Shown here piece after piece: positions 29,420 through 39,450 of a stretch of DNA of 64,000 bases. Every line of letters begins with the position of its first letter. Position 1 is the first letter of the stretch. Both the position numbers and the translations under genes were made by a program. Below the pieces are notes generated by a model, which was not told the DNA's origin, did no database searches, and saw only the letters and a program-made list of their open reading frames with translations. The stretch is from Pseudonocardia terrae (GTDB lineage Bacteria; Actinomycetota; Actinomycetes; Mycobacteriales; Pseudonocardiaceae), in contig NZ_JAJTTE010000029.1 in the NCBI RefSeq assembly GCF_021343995.1, positions 1 to 64,000 of the forward strand, given 5' to 3'.

Positions 29420-29923
29420 ATGGCCGCGCGCGATCCGCTCCCCTTCGACCCGATCGACCGGGCGGCGGAGCTCTGGGCCGAGCGGATCGGCCCCTCGGAC
29501 ACCATGGCCGCCGTCACGAGCGTGATGCGGGTGCAGCAGATCCTGCTCTCCGCCGTCGACGCCGCGCTCAAGCCGCACTCCCTCACCTTCGCCCGCTACG
29601 AGGCGCTGGTGCTGCTGAGCTTCTCGCGCGCGAAGAAGCTGCCGATGCGCGTGATGGGCGAGCGTCTGCAGCTGCACCCGACCAGCGTCACGAACATCGT
29701 CGACCGGTTGCAGGCCGACGGGCTGGTGCGCCGGACCCCGCACCCCACCGACCGGCGGGCCACGCTGGTGGAGATCACGGCCGACGGGCTGGAGCGGCTC
29801 GAGCAGGCCACCAAGTCCGTGACGGACGTCGACTTCGGCCTGGTGGGGCTCGACGCGCAGGGCAAGTCCCAGCTGTTCGACCTGCTCGGCCGCATCCGCG
29901 CCGCGTCGGGCGACTTCCGCTGA
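29420..29923 (+). CDS. MarR-family transcriptional regulator
   Basis: A 167-residue winged-helix regulator. The recognition region is MRVMGERLQLHPTSVTNIVDRLQADGLVRR (split here: RVMGERLQLHPTSV and TNIVDRLQADGL), with a DRRATLVEIT wing. Its convergent neighbour meaB begins its stop one base after this gene ends. The same MarR / meaB / thiolase order is common in actinobacteria, so it may regulate the acyl-CoA genes. Confidence 0.88.
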   Translation: MAARDPLPFDPIDRAAELWAERIGPSDTMAAVTSVMRVQQILLSAVDAALKPHSLTFARYEALVLLSFSRAKKLPMRVMGERLQLHPTSVTNIVDRLQADGLVRRTPHPTDRRATLVEITADGLERLEQATKSVTDVDFGLVGLDAQGKSQLFDLLGRIRAASGDFR

Positions 29924-29924
29924 G

Positions 29925-30872
29925 CTACAGGCCGTCCAGCAGCTCGTCGGCGGCGCGGTAGGGGTCCAGCTCGCCGGCCACGACCTTCTCGGCCAGCGTC
30001 TCGAGCGCGGCGCCGCCGCGGACGTCGCCGAGCCGCGCGCGGACCTTCTCCAGCCCGATCGCCTCGATCTCGTTCTCCGCCCGCCGGCGGCGCCGGCGCG
30101 GGCCCTCGCCGGAGGACTCCAGCCAGGCCCGGTGCTCGTCGATCGCCTCCGCGACCTTCCGGACGCCCTCACCGCGGGCGGCGACCGTCCGGCACACCGG
30201 CGGCTTCCAGGCGTCCCGCCGCTCGCCGAGCGACATCATGTAGCGCAGGTCACGCACGGTCTGGCCGGCGCCGTCGCGGTCCGCCTTGTTGACCACGAAC
30301 ACGTCGGCGATCTCGAGGATCCCGGCCTTGGCGGCCTGCACCCCGTCCCCCATCCCGGGGGCGAGCAGCACGACCGTGGTGTCCGCGAGCGAGACGACGT
30401 CGATCTCGGACTGTCCGACCCCGACCGTCTCGACCAGCACGACGTCGCAGCCCGCGGCGTCGAGGACCCGGAGGGCCTGCGGGGTCGCCCAGGCCAGGCC
30501 GCCCAGGTGTCCGCGAGTGGCCATGGACCGGATGAACACGCCCTCGTCGACCGCGTGGTCGCCCATCCGGACCCGGTCGCCGAGCAGCGCGCCGCCGGAG
30601 AAGGGCGACGACGGGTCGACCGCGAGCACGCCGACCCGCTTGCCCTGCTCCCGGAACGCGGTGACCAGCGCCGACGTGGTGGTGGACTTGCCGACGCCCG
30701 GCGAGCCGGTCAGGCCCACGACCTGCGCCCGCCCCGTGTGCGGGGCGAGCAGCGCGGCGACCTCCGGCAGGTCCTTCGAGCCGCTCTCGACGAGGGAGAT
30801 CAGCCGGGCGACCGCGCGCTGCTGGCCCTCCAGCGCGCGGTCGACCAGCTCCTGCGGGGACTGCTGGGCCAA
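29925..30872 (-). CDS. meaB: methylmalonyl-CoA mutase-associated GTPase MeaB
   Basis: A 315-residue G3E GTPase (ArgK family) that gates adenosylcobalamin loading and protects B12-dependent mutases from inactivation. Walker A at residues 56-64 (GSPGVGKST), Walker B-type LVETVGVGQSE, NKAD for guanine specificity, and a C-terminal Arg-rich dimer region. The start appears to be TTG at 30872, four bases after the thiolase stop; no Shine-Dalgarno is strong. The likely clients are the mutase at 51552-53570 or a methylmalonyl-CoA mutase elsewhere. Confidence 0.93.
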   Translation of the reverse strand: MAQQSPQELVDRALEGQQRAVARLISLVESGSKDLPEVAALLAPHTGRAQVVGLTGSPGVGKSTTTSALVTAFREQGKRVGVLAVDPSSPFSGGALLGDRVRMGDHAVDEGVFIRSMATRGHLGGLAWATPQALRVLDAAGCDVVLVETVGVGQSEIDVVSLADTTVVLLAPGMGDGVQAAKAGILEIADVFVVNKADRDGAGQTVRDLRYMMSLGERRDAWKPPVCRTVAARGEGVRKVAEAIDEHRAWLESSGEGPRRRRRRAENEIEAIGLEKVRARLGDVRGGAALETLAEKVVAGELDPYRAADELLDGL

Positions 30873-30876
30873 GGGA

Positions 30877-32061
<1,185 letters not shown>

Positions 32062-32190
32062 GACGACCTCCAGCAACTGCGTTGGCACACGGGAATCGGC
32101 ACGGACGATACCCGCCGGTCACAGGCCGGGAGACGGGCCGAACGGAGGGGGTGAGCAGCCACACACGGCGTCGGGCCCGGCACCGAGCAT

Positions 32191-32196
32191 TACATT
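32191..32196 (+). promoter_or_regulatory. leaderless -10 (TACATT) of the epimerase gene
   Basis: TAnnnT seven bases before the ATG at 32204. Confidence 0.5.
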
Positions 32197-32203
32197 CCGG
32201 GGC

Positions 32204-32677
32204 ATGACGGCACAGACGGAATCGGCCCACGGCGCGCTCGGATCCCTGCTGACGCAGATCGACCACGTCGGCATCGCGGTGGCGGACCTCGACGAGGCGA
32301 TCGCCTGGTACCACGACGTGTTCGGGCTGGTGAACACGCACGAGGAGGTCAACGAGGAGCAGGGCGTCCGCGAGGCGATGCTGGCGGCGCCCGGCACCGA
32401 CCCCGCCTCCGCGACGCGCATCCAGCTGCTGGCCCCGCTGCGCCCGGACTCCACGATCGCGAAGTTCCTCGACCGCAACGGGCCCGGCCTGCAGCAGCTC
32501 GCCTACCGGGTGACCGACATCGAGGCCGCGATGGAGGCGCTCGAGGCCAAGGGCCTGCGCCTGCTCTACCCGGAGCCGCGCCGCGGCACGGCCGACTCGC
32601 GCATCAACTTCGTGCACCCGAAAGACGCCGGCGGCGTGCTCGTCGAGCTCGTGGAGCCGGCGGCCGGCGCGCACTGA
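32204..32677 (+). CDS. mce: methylmalonyl-CoA (ethylmalonyl-CoA) epimerase
   Basis: A 157-residue vicinal-oxygen-chelate enzyme. It interconverts the 2S/2R acyl-CoA epimers before the B12 mutases. Metal ligands are visible: H21 in IDHVGIAVADL, the central Gln in GPGLQQLAYRV, and Glu in VLVELVEP. It stands between thiolase (divergent) and ccr (same strand, 239 bp downstream, behind a terminator). Confidence 0.92.
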   Translation: MTAQTESAHGALGSLLTQIDHVGIAVADLDEAIAWYHDVFGLVNTHEEVNEEQGVREAMLAAPGTDPASATRIQLLAPLRPDSTIAKFLDRNGPGLQQLAYRVTDIEAAMEALEAKGLRLLYPEPRRGTADSRINFVHPKDAGGVLVELVEPAAGAH

Positions 32678-32730
32678 GGCCGGCTCCGAGGCCGGCACCG
32701 AGCTCCGGGTCCTGCCGATCCGGTCTTCCG

Positions 32731-32773
32731 CAGCCCCTCCGATCAGGCAGTTCCCGCCCGGCCGGAGGGGCTG
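32731..32773 (+). terminator. terminator after the epimerase gene
   Basis: Eleven-base-pair stem 32731-32741 with 32763-32773, followed by a short T-containing stretch. Confidence 0.65.
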
Positions 32774-32854
32774 CTTCATTGATCCAGTCGGTGGGCTGCG
32801 TCACGATCGGCCCTATCGGAGCAGCGCACGGCCACAATGCCTCGGGTACCATAC

Positions 32855-32876
32855 TGAGCGGTAACTGATCGGTATC
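32855..32876 (+). promoter_or_regulatory. putative operator upstream of ccr
   Basis: Two 11-bp direct repeats, TGAGCGGTAAC (32855-32865) and TGATCGGTATC (32866-32876). The half site GAGCGGTAA recurs in the palindrome at 37865-37876 before the 3-hydroxyacyl-CoA dehydrogenase gene, suggesting a shared regulator. Confidence 0.5.
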
Positions 32877-32916
32877 CCAAGCAAGACACACGACTCATGC
32901 CACCGGAGGCCAGGCC

Positions 32917-34248
32917 GTGCAGGAGATCCTCGACGCCATTCTCGCCGAGCGTTTCGACGCCGTGGGCGGGCTGTCAGTGCCGGACCACTACCAGGCGATG
33001 ACGGTCCACGCCGACGAGACGGAGATGTTCGACGGCATCGCCACCCGCGACAAGGACCCGCGCAAGAGCCTGCACCTGGACACGGTGCCGACGCCCGAGC
33101 TCGGCCCGGGCGAGGCGATCGTGGCCGTGATGGCCAGCGCGATCAACTACAACACCGTGTGGACCTCGATCTTCGAGCCGGTGTCCACCTTCGGCTTCCT
33201 CAAGCGCTACGGGCGCGAGTCCGAGCTGGCCAAGCGGCACGACCTGCCGTACCACATCGTGGGGTCCGACCTGGCCGGCGTCGTGCTGAAGACGGGGCCC
33301 GGGGTCAACGCGTGGAAGCCCGGTGACCGGGTCGTCGCGCACTGCCTGTCCGTCGAGCTGGAGAGCCCGGACGGGCACGGCGACACGATGATGGACCCGC
33401 AGCAGCGGATCTGGGGCTTCGAGACCAACTTCGGCGGGCTCGCACAGCTCGCGCTGGTCAAGTCCAACCAGCTCATGCCCAAGCCCGAGCACCTGACCTG
33501 GGAGGAGGCGGCGAGCCCCGGCCTGGTCAACTCCACCGCGTACCGCCAGCTGGTCTCCCGCAACGGCGCCGACATGAAGCAGGGCGACACCGTCCTGATC
33601 TGGGGTGCGAGCGGCGGGCTCGGCTCGTACGCCACCCAGTTCGCGCTCAACGGCGGCGCCACCCCGGTCTGCGTCGTCTCCTCGCCGGAGAAGGCGGAGA
33701 TCTGCCGGGCCATGGGTGCCGAGCTGGTCATCGACCGCAACGCCGAGGGCTACCGGTTCTGGAAGGACCCGCAGACCCAGGACCCGAAGGAGTGGAAGCG
33801 CTTCGGGGCCAGGATCCGCGAGCTCACCGGCGGCGACGACCCGGACATCGTCTTCGAGCACCCGGGCCGGGAGACCTTCGGCGCGTCGGTCTACGTGGCG
33901 CGCAAGGGCGGCACGATCGTGACCTGCGCGTCGACGTCGGGCTACATGCACGAGTACGACAACCGGTACCTCTGGATGAACCTCAAGCGGATCGTGGGCT
34001 CGCACTTCGCGAACTACCGCGAGGCGTGGGAGGCGAACCGGCTGATCGACAAGGGCCTCGTCCACCCGACCGTCTCCAAGGTCTACCCGCTGGCCGACAC
34101 CGGACAAGCGGCGTACGACGTCCACCAGAACGCCCACCAGGGCAAGGTCGGCGTCCTCGCCCTCGCCCCCGAGGAGGGCCTCGGCGTGACGAACCCGGAG
34201 AAGCGGGCCAAGCACCTCGACGCGATCAACCGCTTCCGCGGCGTCTGA
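32917..34248 (+). CDS. ccr: crotonyl-CoA carboxylase/reductase
   Basis: A 443-residue MDR-superfamily enzyme that reductively carboxylates crotonyl-CoA to ethylmalonyl-CoA with NADPH. The full-length start, LHLDTVPTPELGPGEAIVAV and the INYNTVW segment are typical. The NADPH fold is at GASGGLGSYATQFA. FETNFGGLAQLA and HFANYREAWEAN are characteristic. The GTG at 32917 has GGAGG 11 bases upstream. It provides ethylmalonyl-CoA both for C4/C5 assimilation with Ecm and as a polyketide extender. Confidence 0.95.
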   Translation: MQEILDAILAERFDAVGGLSVPDHYQAMTVHADETEMFDGIATRDKDPRKSLHLDTVPTPELGPGEAIVAVMASAINYNTVWTSIFEPVSTFGFLKRYGRESELAKRHDLPYHIVGSDLAGVVLKTGPGVNAWKPGDRVVAHCLSVELESPDGHGDTMMDPQQRIWGFETNFGGLAQLALVKSNQLMPKPEHLTWEEAASPGLVNSTAYRQLVSRNGADMKQGDTVLIWGASGGLGSYATQFALNGGATPVCVVSSPEKAEICRAMGAELVIDRNAEGYRFWKDPQTQDPKEWKRFGARIRELTGGDDPDIVFEHPGRETFGASVYVARKGGTIVTCASTSGYMHEYDNRYLWMNLKRIVGSHFANYREAWEANRLIDKGLVHPTVSKVYPLADTGQAAYDVHQNAHQGKVGVLALAPEEGLGVTNPEKRAKHLDAINRFRGV

Positions 34249-34261
34249 TCCGGCCCGTTCG

Positions 34262-34368
34262 GCACGAATGGCTCCACAACGCACTCCCGGATCCCGTCCC
34301 GGTGCGTTGTGGAGCCACACCGCACTCGGAGCCCGGGGTCGGCGTGCCGTTGGGGAGCCACAGTGCGG
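34262..34368. repeat. cluster B of palindromic repeats (3 copies)
   Basis: Copies 34262-34284, 34302-34325 and 34346-34368. They lie in the 270-bp gap between ccr and the DivIVA-like gene, which otherwise holds no gene. Confidence 0.75.
34269..34317 (+). terminator. ccr terminator formed by two palindromic repeats
   Basis: Copies 1 and 2 of cluster B pair as 16-bp perfect arms (34269-34284 with 34302-34317, 17-base loop), 20 bp after the ccr stop. Confidence 0.7.
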
Positions 34369-34505
34369 CGGGCGGGCGCACGATCGAGCGTGAGGGGGCC
34401 GTACTGCGGATGTCGCAGCGCGGGACGCAGATCGGCCCACGCCCGGACGGGTGACGGAGCCCACGCAGAGGCGCGCGTGACGCTCTGCGAAACGCGGTAG
34501 CCCGG

Positions 34506-34511
34506 TACGGT
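34506..34511 (+). promoter_or_regulatory. leaderless -10 (TACGGT) of the DivIVA-like gene
   Basis: TAnnnT seven bases before the ATG at 34519; this favours that ATG over the GTG at 34510. Confidence 0.45.
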
Positions 34512-34518
34512 GACGCTC

Positions 34519-35589
34519 ATGGTCGGTGAACCGGAGAACCCTCGTCCCGACGCCGGTGACCAGCCCACAGCCGGCTTCCGGGTCGTCCGCCGCGGCTACG
34601 ACCAGGAGCAGGTCGACGGGCACCTGCACCGGATCGACGCCGACGTCCGGCTGCTCGCCGCGGACCGGGACGCCGCCGTCACCCAGGTGACCCGGCTGAC
34701 CCGGGAGCTCGACGAGACCCGCGGCCGGCTGGAGTCGACGCGCCAGCAGGTGCGCCGACTGTCGGGGCCGCCGGACAGCGTCCAGGGCCTGAGCGAGCGG
34801 ATGCGTTCGATGCTCCGGCTGGCCGAGGACGAGGTCGCCGAGACGCGCACGCAGACCGACGCCGAGGTGACCCGGCTGCGCGCCGAGTGCGACCAGGAGC
34901 TGGCCGAGCGCCGGACGGACGCGGAGCGCCGCCGCGAGGCGCTGCTCGCCGACGCCCGGAACGAGGCGGAGCGGATCGTCGCCGAGGCGAAGGCCCTGCA
35001 GGCGCAGGCCGCGCAGGACAAGCTCGCGAACGACGAGGCGATCGCGAAGCGCCGTGCCGAGTCCGACGCGGCGATCACCGCCGCGACCGCGGCGGCCGCC
35101 GCCGAGCGCGACCAGGTCCAGGAGGACTTCCGGATCGCGATGGACCAGCGGCGCACCGAGACCCTCGAGGCGCTACGGGCCGAGCGCACGGCGACCGAGC
35201 AGGAGACCGCCCGGCTGCGCGCCGAGGCGGACGAGTACGCCCGCACCACCCGCAGCACCGCCGACGAGCAGGCCGCACGGATCGTCGCCGACGCCCGCGC
35301 CGAGGCCGACCGGCTCGTCCGCGAGGCCGAGCGCCGGGTCGCCGAGCTCACGGACCTGCGCGGCCGGGTCGCCGAGCAGCTCGCGCACGCCCGCGCCGCA
35401 CTCGTCGCGGACCTGGCGGCCCTGGGCCCGCTCGCCGACGAGAGCGGGACGGACGGCCGGCACACGGACGGCCGGCACACGGACGGCGGGCACACGGACG
35501 GGGCGCCGTCGGACGGGGCCGCCGTGCCCGCGCAGGCGAGCGAGCAGTCCCGCCGCCCGCGCCCCCACCCGGCCGCGGCGCGCGCCTGA
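34519..35589 (+). CDS. DivIVA-domain long coiled-coil protein (Scy/FilP-like)
   Basis: A 356-residue protein. The N-terminus (GFRVVRRGYDQEQVDGHL) matches the DivIVA membrane-binding/lead coiled coil. A continuous Glu/Arg/Ala coiled coil runs from about residue 35 to 300, with repeated AEAERI- and RAEAD-type heptads. The tail has HTDG repeats encoded by three 15-bp DNA repeats, then a Pro/Arg end. In Streptomyces the cytoskeletal scy and filP genes lie next to the epimerase/thiolase/meaB genes, so this may be the positional equivalent. Probable role: polar growth or cell-shape scaffold. Confidence 0.82.
   Translation: MVGEPENPRPDAGDQPTAGFRVVRRGYDQEQVDGHLHRIDADVRLLAADRDAAVTQVTRLTRELDETRGRLESTRQQVRRLSGPPDSVQGLSERMRSMLRLAEDEVAETRTQTDAEVTRLRAECDQELAERRTDAERRREALLADARNEAERIVAEAKALQAQAAQDKLANDEAIAKRRAESDAAITAATAAAAAERDQVQEDFRIAMDQRRTETLEALRAERTATEQETARLRAEADEYARTTRSTADEQAARIVADARAEADRLVREAERRVAELTDLRGRVAEQLAHARAALVADLAALGPLADESGTDGRHTDGRHTDGGHTDGAPSDGAAVPAQASEQSRRPRPHPAAARA
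35461..35505 (+). repeat. three tandem 15-bp repeats in the DivIVA-like gene
   Basis: Units 35461-35475, 35476-35490 and 35491-35505 are nearly identical and encode the HTDGR/HTDGG/HTDGA tail repeats. Confidence 0.8.
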
Positions 35590-35675
35590 CCCGCACGCAT
35601 TCGACGTACCGCACACGCGCGAGAGCGTCTGTGCGGCGCGTCGATGCCGTGTGCGAGGCGGAGGAAGCGTGCCCG

Positions 35676-35990
35676 TCAGCGGGGGCGGCGCACGCCCGGG
35701 CGCCGGCGGCCGCGCGCGTTCCAGCACGGCAGATGCCAGTGGCGGCGATCCTCGACGCCGCCCCACTCCCCCGTCGGCCAGGTCACCACGTGCCCGACGC
35801 CGGCGGGAATGAGCTGGTCGCAGCCCGGGCAGCGGTAGTCCTTCACCGACGACCCGCCGGGGACGTGCCGGACGGCCCACTCGCCGTCGGGCCCCGACTC
35901 CGCGCGGGTGACGATCCCCGACGACAGGGGTGCGGACACGGGACGACCCCGCCCCCGTTCCGAGGGGCGGGGCCGTCGACCGCGTGCCAT
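35676..35990 (-). CDS. small conserved actinobacterial zinc-site protein
   Basis: A 104-residue protein of a family annotated only as ATP/GTP-binding or hypothetical. It has a basic N-terminus, GPDGEWAVRHVPGG, then a possible zinc site: YRCPGCDQLIPAG (CxxC) followed by HVVTW and RRHWHLPCW. The ATG at 35990 has TACGGT seven bases upstream. It probably binds metal, and no nucleotide-binding motif is visible. Confidence 0.75.
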   Translation of the reverse strand: MARGRRPRPSERGRGRPVSAPLSSGIVTRAESGPDGEWAVRHVPGGSSVKDYRCPGCDQLIPAGVGHVVTWPTGEWGGVEDRRHWHLPCWNARGRRRPGVRRPR

Positions 35991-35997
35991 GTGTCCG

Positions 35998-36003
35998 ACC
36001 GTA
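35998..36003 (-). promoter_or_regulatory. leaderless -10 (TACGGT) of the small zinc-site gene
   Basis: TAnnnT seven bases before the ATG at 35990. Confidence 0.45.
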
Positions 36004-36049
36004 ACCGCCCCGGCACCGTCGCGTGCGCGGCGCCGGGCGGGGTCACAGC

Positions 36050-37834
36050 TCAGCGTGCGGTGTAGTCCCGGAAGCCCTGCCCGGTCTTGCGGCCGAGCCG
36101 GCCGGCCGTGACCAGGTGCTCGAGCAGCGGGGCGGGGGCGAAGCCGGACTGGCGGAACTCGGAGAACAGCGACTTCTCGATGGCGAGCGACACGTCCAGG
36201 CCGACCACGTCGAGCAGCTCGAACGGCCCCATCGGCAGCGCACAGCCCGTCTTCATGGCCGCGTCGATGTCGTCCGCCGTGGCGTAGTGCGCCTCCAGCA
36301 TCTTCACCGCGTCGTTCAGGTACGGGAACAGCAGCGCGTTGACGATGAACCCGGCCCGGTCCCCGCAGGACACCGGCACCTTCGTGAGCTTCTGGCAGAG
36401 CGCCAGCGCGGTGGCCGCCACCTCCGGCGCGGTGCTGATCGTGGACACCACCTCGACCAGCTTCATCACCGGCGCCGGGTTGAAGAAGTGCAGCCCGATC
36501 ACGTCGGCGGGGCGCTGGGTCGCCGCGGCGCACTCCACCACCGGCAGCGACGACGTCGTGGTCGCCAGGATCGCGCCCGGCTTGCAGATCTCGTCGAGCG
36601 CGCCGAACACGGCCCGCTTGACCTCGAGCTCCTCGGCGATGGCCTCGACGACGAGGTCGACGTCGGCGAAGTCCTCCAGCGAGGTGGTGCCGGTGATCCG
36701 GCCGAGCGTGGCGTCCCGCTCCTCCTCGGTGAGCCTGCCGCGCACCACGGCCTTGTCCAGCGCCTTGCGGATGCCGCCGATCGACGCCTCGACCTTCGAG
36801 TCGCTGCGCCCCCGGACCACCACGTCGAACCCGGCCTGCGCGAACACCTGGACGATGCCGCTGGCCATGGTGCCCGTGCCGACCACGCCGACCCGCTGGA
36901 CCTCGCGCGTCGGGACGTCCTCGGGGACGACGGAGCCCGGGGTCAGCGCGTCGGGCACGATCTTGCTGCTGTGCGGCTTCTCGTAGGTGTAGAAGCCGCG
37001 GCCGCTCTTCCGGCCCAGCAGGCCCGCGGTGATCATCTGCTTGAAGACCGGCGCCGGGGCGTGCATGAGGTTGCGCGACTGCGCGTACATCGTCTCGAGG
37101 ATCTCGTACGCGGTGTCGAGGCCGATGAGGTCGAGCAGCGCGAGCGGGCCCATCGGGTAGCCGCAGCCGTAGCGCATGGCGGCGTCGAGGTCCTCGCGGC
37201 TCGCGTAGCGCGACTCGTACATCCGCGCGGCATGGTTGAGGTAGCCGAAGAGCAGCGCGTTGGCGATGAACCCGGCGCGGTCGCCGATCACGACCGGCAC
37301 CTTGTCCAGCGTGGCGGCGAAGGCCTGGAGGTCCTCGACCACGTCCGGCTCGGTGACGACCGTGCGCACCAGCTCGACCAGCTTCTGCACCGGCGCCGGG
37401 TTGAAGAAGTGCATCCCGACGACCTTGCCCGGGCGGGCGGTGCGCACGGACAGCTCGGTGACCGACAGCGACGACGTGTTCGACGCCAGGATCGTCTCCG
37501 GGCCGACGTGCTTGTCCACCTCGGCGAACACCGACGCCTTGAGCTGCAGCGACTCCGGGACCGCCTCGACGACGAGGTCGCACGGGGCCAGGTCGGCCAG
37601 CGACGTGGTCGTGGTGATCCGGCCGAGCAGCTCGCCCGCCTGCTCCTCGGTGAGCTTGCCGCGCTCGATCGCCCGCTTCGTCGAGGTCTCCAGGTGCGCC
37701 TTCCCGCGCTCGACGGCGGCCGCGTCCACCTCGGCGGCGATCACGTCCAGGCCGTTGCGGGCGAACACCTCCACGATGCCCGCACCCATCGTGCCCAGGC
37801 CGACCACACCGACCGTCCGGAACTCGCGTGCCAC
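36050..37834 (-). CDS. two-module 3-hydroxyacyl-CoA dehydrogenase
   Basis: A 594-residue tandem duplication of a complete short 3-hydroxybutyryl-CoA dehydrogenase. Module 1 (about 1-290) has GVVGLGTMGAGIVEVFARNG and VGMHFFNPAPV; module 2 (about 310-594) has VGVVGTGTMASGIVQVF and IGLHFFNPAPV. Both keep the Ser/His/Glu-type catalytic region around HFFNPAP and GFIxNALLFxYLN. The reaction is acetoacetyl-CoA to 3-hydroxybutyryl-CoA, upstream of Ccr. GGGAGGTAAC precedes the GTG at 37834. A palindromic operator-like site lies 31 bp upstream. Confidence 0.92.
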   Translation of the reverse strand: MAREFRTVGVVGLGTMGAGIVEVFARNGLDVIAAEVDAAAVERGKAHLETSTKRAIERGKLTEEQAGELLGRITTTTSLADLAPCDLVVEAVPESLQLKASVFAEVDKHVGPETILASNTSSLSVTELSVRTARPGKVVGMHFFNPAPVQKLVELVRTVVTEPDVVEDLQAFAATLDKVPVVIGDRAGFIANALLFGYLNHAARMYESRYASREDLDAAMRYGCGYPMGPLALLDLIGLDTAYEILETMYAQSRNLMHAPAPVFKQMITAGLLGRKSGRGFYTYEKPHSSKIVPDALTPGSVVPEDVPTREVQRVGVVGTGTMASGIVQVFAQAGFDVVVRGRSDSKVEASIGGIRKALDKAVVRGRLTEEERDATLGRITGTTSLEDFADVDLVVEAIAEELEVKRAVFGALDEICKPGAILATTTSSLPVVECAAATQRPADVIGLHFFNPAPVMKLVEVVSTISTAPEVAATALALCQKLTKVPVSCGDRAGFIVNALLFPYLNDAVKMLEAHYATADDIDAAMKTGCALPMGPFELLDVVGLDVSLAIEKSLFSEFRQSGFAPAPLLEHLVTAGRLGRKTGQGFRDYTAR

Positions 37835-37864
37835 GCCGTTACCTCCCGCTGCCTCGAGGGTCTC

Positions 37865-37876
37865 TACCGAGCGGTA
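37865..37876 (-). promoter_or_regulatory. palindromic operator candidate TACCGAGCGGTA
   Basis: Inverted repeat TACCG-AG-CGGTA upstream of the dehydrogenase gene, sharing GAGCGGTAA with the ccr upstream repeats. Typical of TetR-family fatty-acid regulators. Confidence 0.5.
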
Positions 37877-37943
37877 ATCCTCTCATCCCCCGTTGTTTGG
37901 TAACCCACGCATGAGGCCGGGAACACCCCTCCGGACGGAGGGT

Positions 37944-39437
37944 CTACCGGCCGTGACGTGCCCGGACGAGCCCCATCAGGGTGCCCATGTGCGTGGCGGT
38001 GCGGGTGAAGCTGGTGACCGGGACGGGCAGCGCGAACCGCTGCCGGGCCACCGCCTGGGGGCGGGTGAACTCACGCAGGCCGTCCTCGCCGTGGATGCGT
38101 CCGAAGCCCGAGTCGCCGACCCCGCCGAACGGCAGCGACGGGATGCCCGCGAAGGCGATCACACCGTTGACGCTCACCATGCCGCAGCGCAGGCTCTCGG
38201 CGATCCGCTCGCCCTCCTTCGCCGAGCCGGTGAACACGCTGGCGCCCAGGCCGTAGCCGGTGCCGTTGGCCCGCCGGACCGCCTCGGCGACGTCCGGAAC
38301 CCGGTTGACGACGACCAGCGGGCCGAAGGTCTCCTCGGTGACGGCGGAGGAGTCCTCCGGCACGTCGACGATCACGACCGGCTCCACGAACGGCGGCCGC
38401 ACCGAGTCCTCGCCACCGACGACCGCCCGGCCGCCCTTCTCCAGCGCGTCGCGCACGTGCCGGCGGACGACCTCGGTCTGCGACGCCATCGTCATCGGGC
38501 CGAACTGGGTGCCCGCCCGCAGCGCCCGTGCCTTGGCCACGAGCGCCGCCGTGAACTCCTCGGCGACGGACTCGACGACGTACACCCGCTCGACACCGAC
38601 GCACGTCTGGCCGGCGTTGGACATCCCGCCCCACACCGCGGCGTCGGCGGCGGCCTCGACGTCGGCGCCCGCGTCGACGATCAGCGCGTCCTTGCCACCG
38701 CACTCGATGAGGACCGGGGTGAGGGTCTCGGCGCAGGAGGCCATGACCCGCTTGCCGGTGGCCGTCGAGCCGGTGAAGGCGATCTTGCCGACGCCCGGGG
38801 CGCGGCAGAGCGCCGCGCCCGTCTCGCCGAACCCGGTCACCACCTCCAGCAGCACCGTCTCCGGCACGGCGTCGGCGAGGGTGCGGGCGAGGATCGCGCC
38901 GACGCCCGGGGTGAGCTCGCTCGGCTTGAACACGACGGCGTTGCCCGCGGCCAGCGCGTAGGCGATCGAGCCCATCGGGGTGAACACCGGGTAGTTCCAC
39001 GGCCCGATCACGCCCACGACCCCGATCGGCGGGTAGCCCAGCGTGGCGGACTGGTTGGCGCCCAGCATGCCCGGCGACACCTTCCGCCGGCCAAGCGTCT
39101 TCTTCGCGTGCTTGGCTGCCCAGTCGACGTGGTCCACGGCGAGCACGAGCTCGAGCCGGGCGTCGTCGAGGGGCTTGCCGGTCTCGGCGGCGACCACGCC
39201 CGCGACCTCGTCCAGCCGCGCGACCAGCGCCTTCTTCCAGGCCAGCAGGCGCTCGCGGCGGCCGCTGAAGCCGAGCCCCCGCCACCACCGCGCGGCCTCC
39301 TCGGCCCGGGCGACCGCGGCGAGCACGTCGGCCTCGCCGTGGACCGGGTGGGTGCCGACGACCTCGCCGGTCCGCGGGTCGAGCGAGTCGAAGGTGTCGG
39401 TGCTGGTGCTGGCCGGAGCCTCGGTGCTGGCGGTCAC
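37944..39437 (-). CDS. aldehyde dehydrogenase family protein
   Basis: A 497-residue NAD(P)-dependent aldehyde dehydrogenase. GPWNYPVFTPMGSIAYALAAGN, the Rossmann GSTATGK, catalytic Glu in LIECGGKDALI and catalytic Cys in SNAGQTCVGVERVY are intact. The substrate is not evident; succinate-semialdehyde is one possibility. The GTG at 39437 has TACCCT seven bases upstream, so the longer ORF start is unlikely. Divergent from a TetR regulator, which may control it. Confidence 0.88.
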   Translation of the reverse strand: MTASTEAPASTSTDTFDSLDPRTGEVVGTHPVHGEADVLAAVARAEEAARWWRGLGFSGRRERLLAWKKALVARLDEVAGVVAAETGKPLDDARLELVLAVDHVDWAAKHAKKTLGRRKVSPGMLGANQSATLGYPPIGVVGVIGPWNYPVFTPMGSIAYALAAGNAVVFKPSELTPGVGAILARTLADAVPETVLLEVVTGFGETGAALCRAPGVGKIAFTGSTATGKRVMASCAETLTPVLIECGGKDALIVDAGADVEAAADAAVWGGMSNAGQTCVGVERVYVVESVAEEFTAALVAKARALRAGTQFGPMTMASQTEVVRRHVRDALEKGGRAVVGGEDSVRPPFVEPVVIVDVPEDSSAVTEETFGPLVVVNRVPDVAEAVRRANGTGYGLGASVFTGSAKEGERIAESLRCGMVSVNGVIAFAGIPSLPFGGVGDSGFGRIHGEDGLREFTRPQAVARQRFALPVPVTSFTRTATHMGTLMGLVRARHGR

Positions 39438-39444
39438 GTCGGTC

Positions 39445-39450
39445 AGGGTA
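39445..39450 (-). promoter_or_regulatory. leaderless -10 (TACCCT) of the aldehyde dehydrogenase gene
   Basis: TAnnnT seven bases before the GTG at 39437. Confidence 0.5.
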
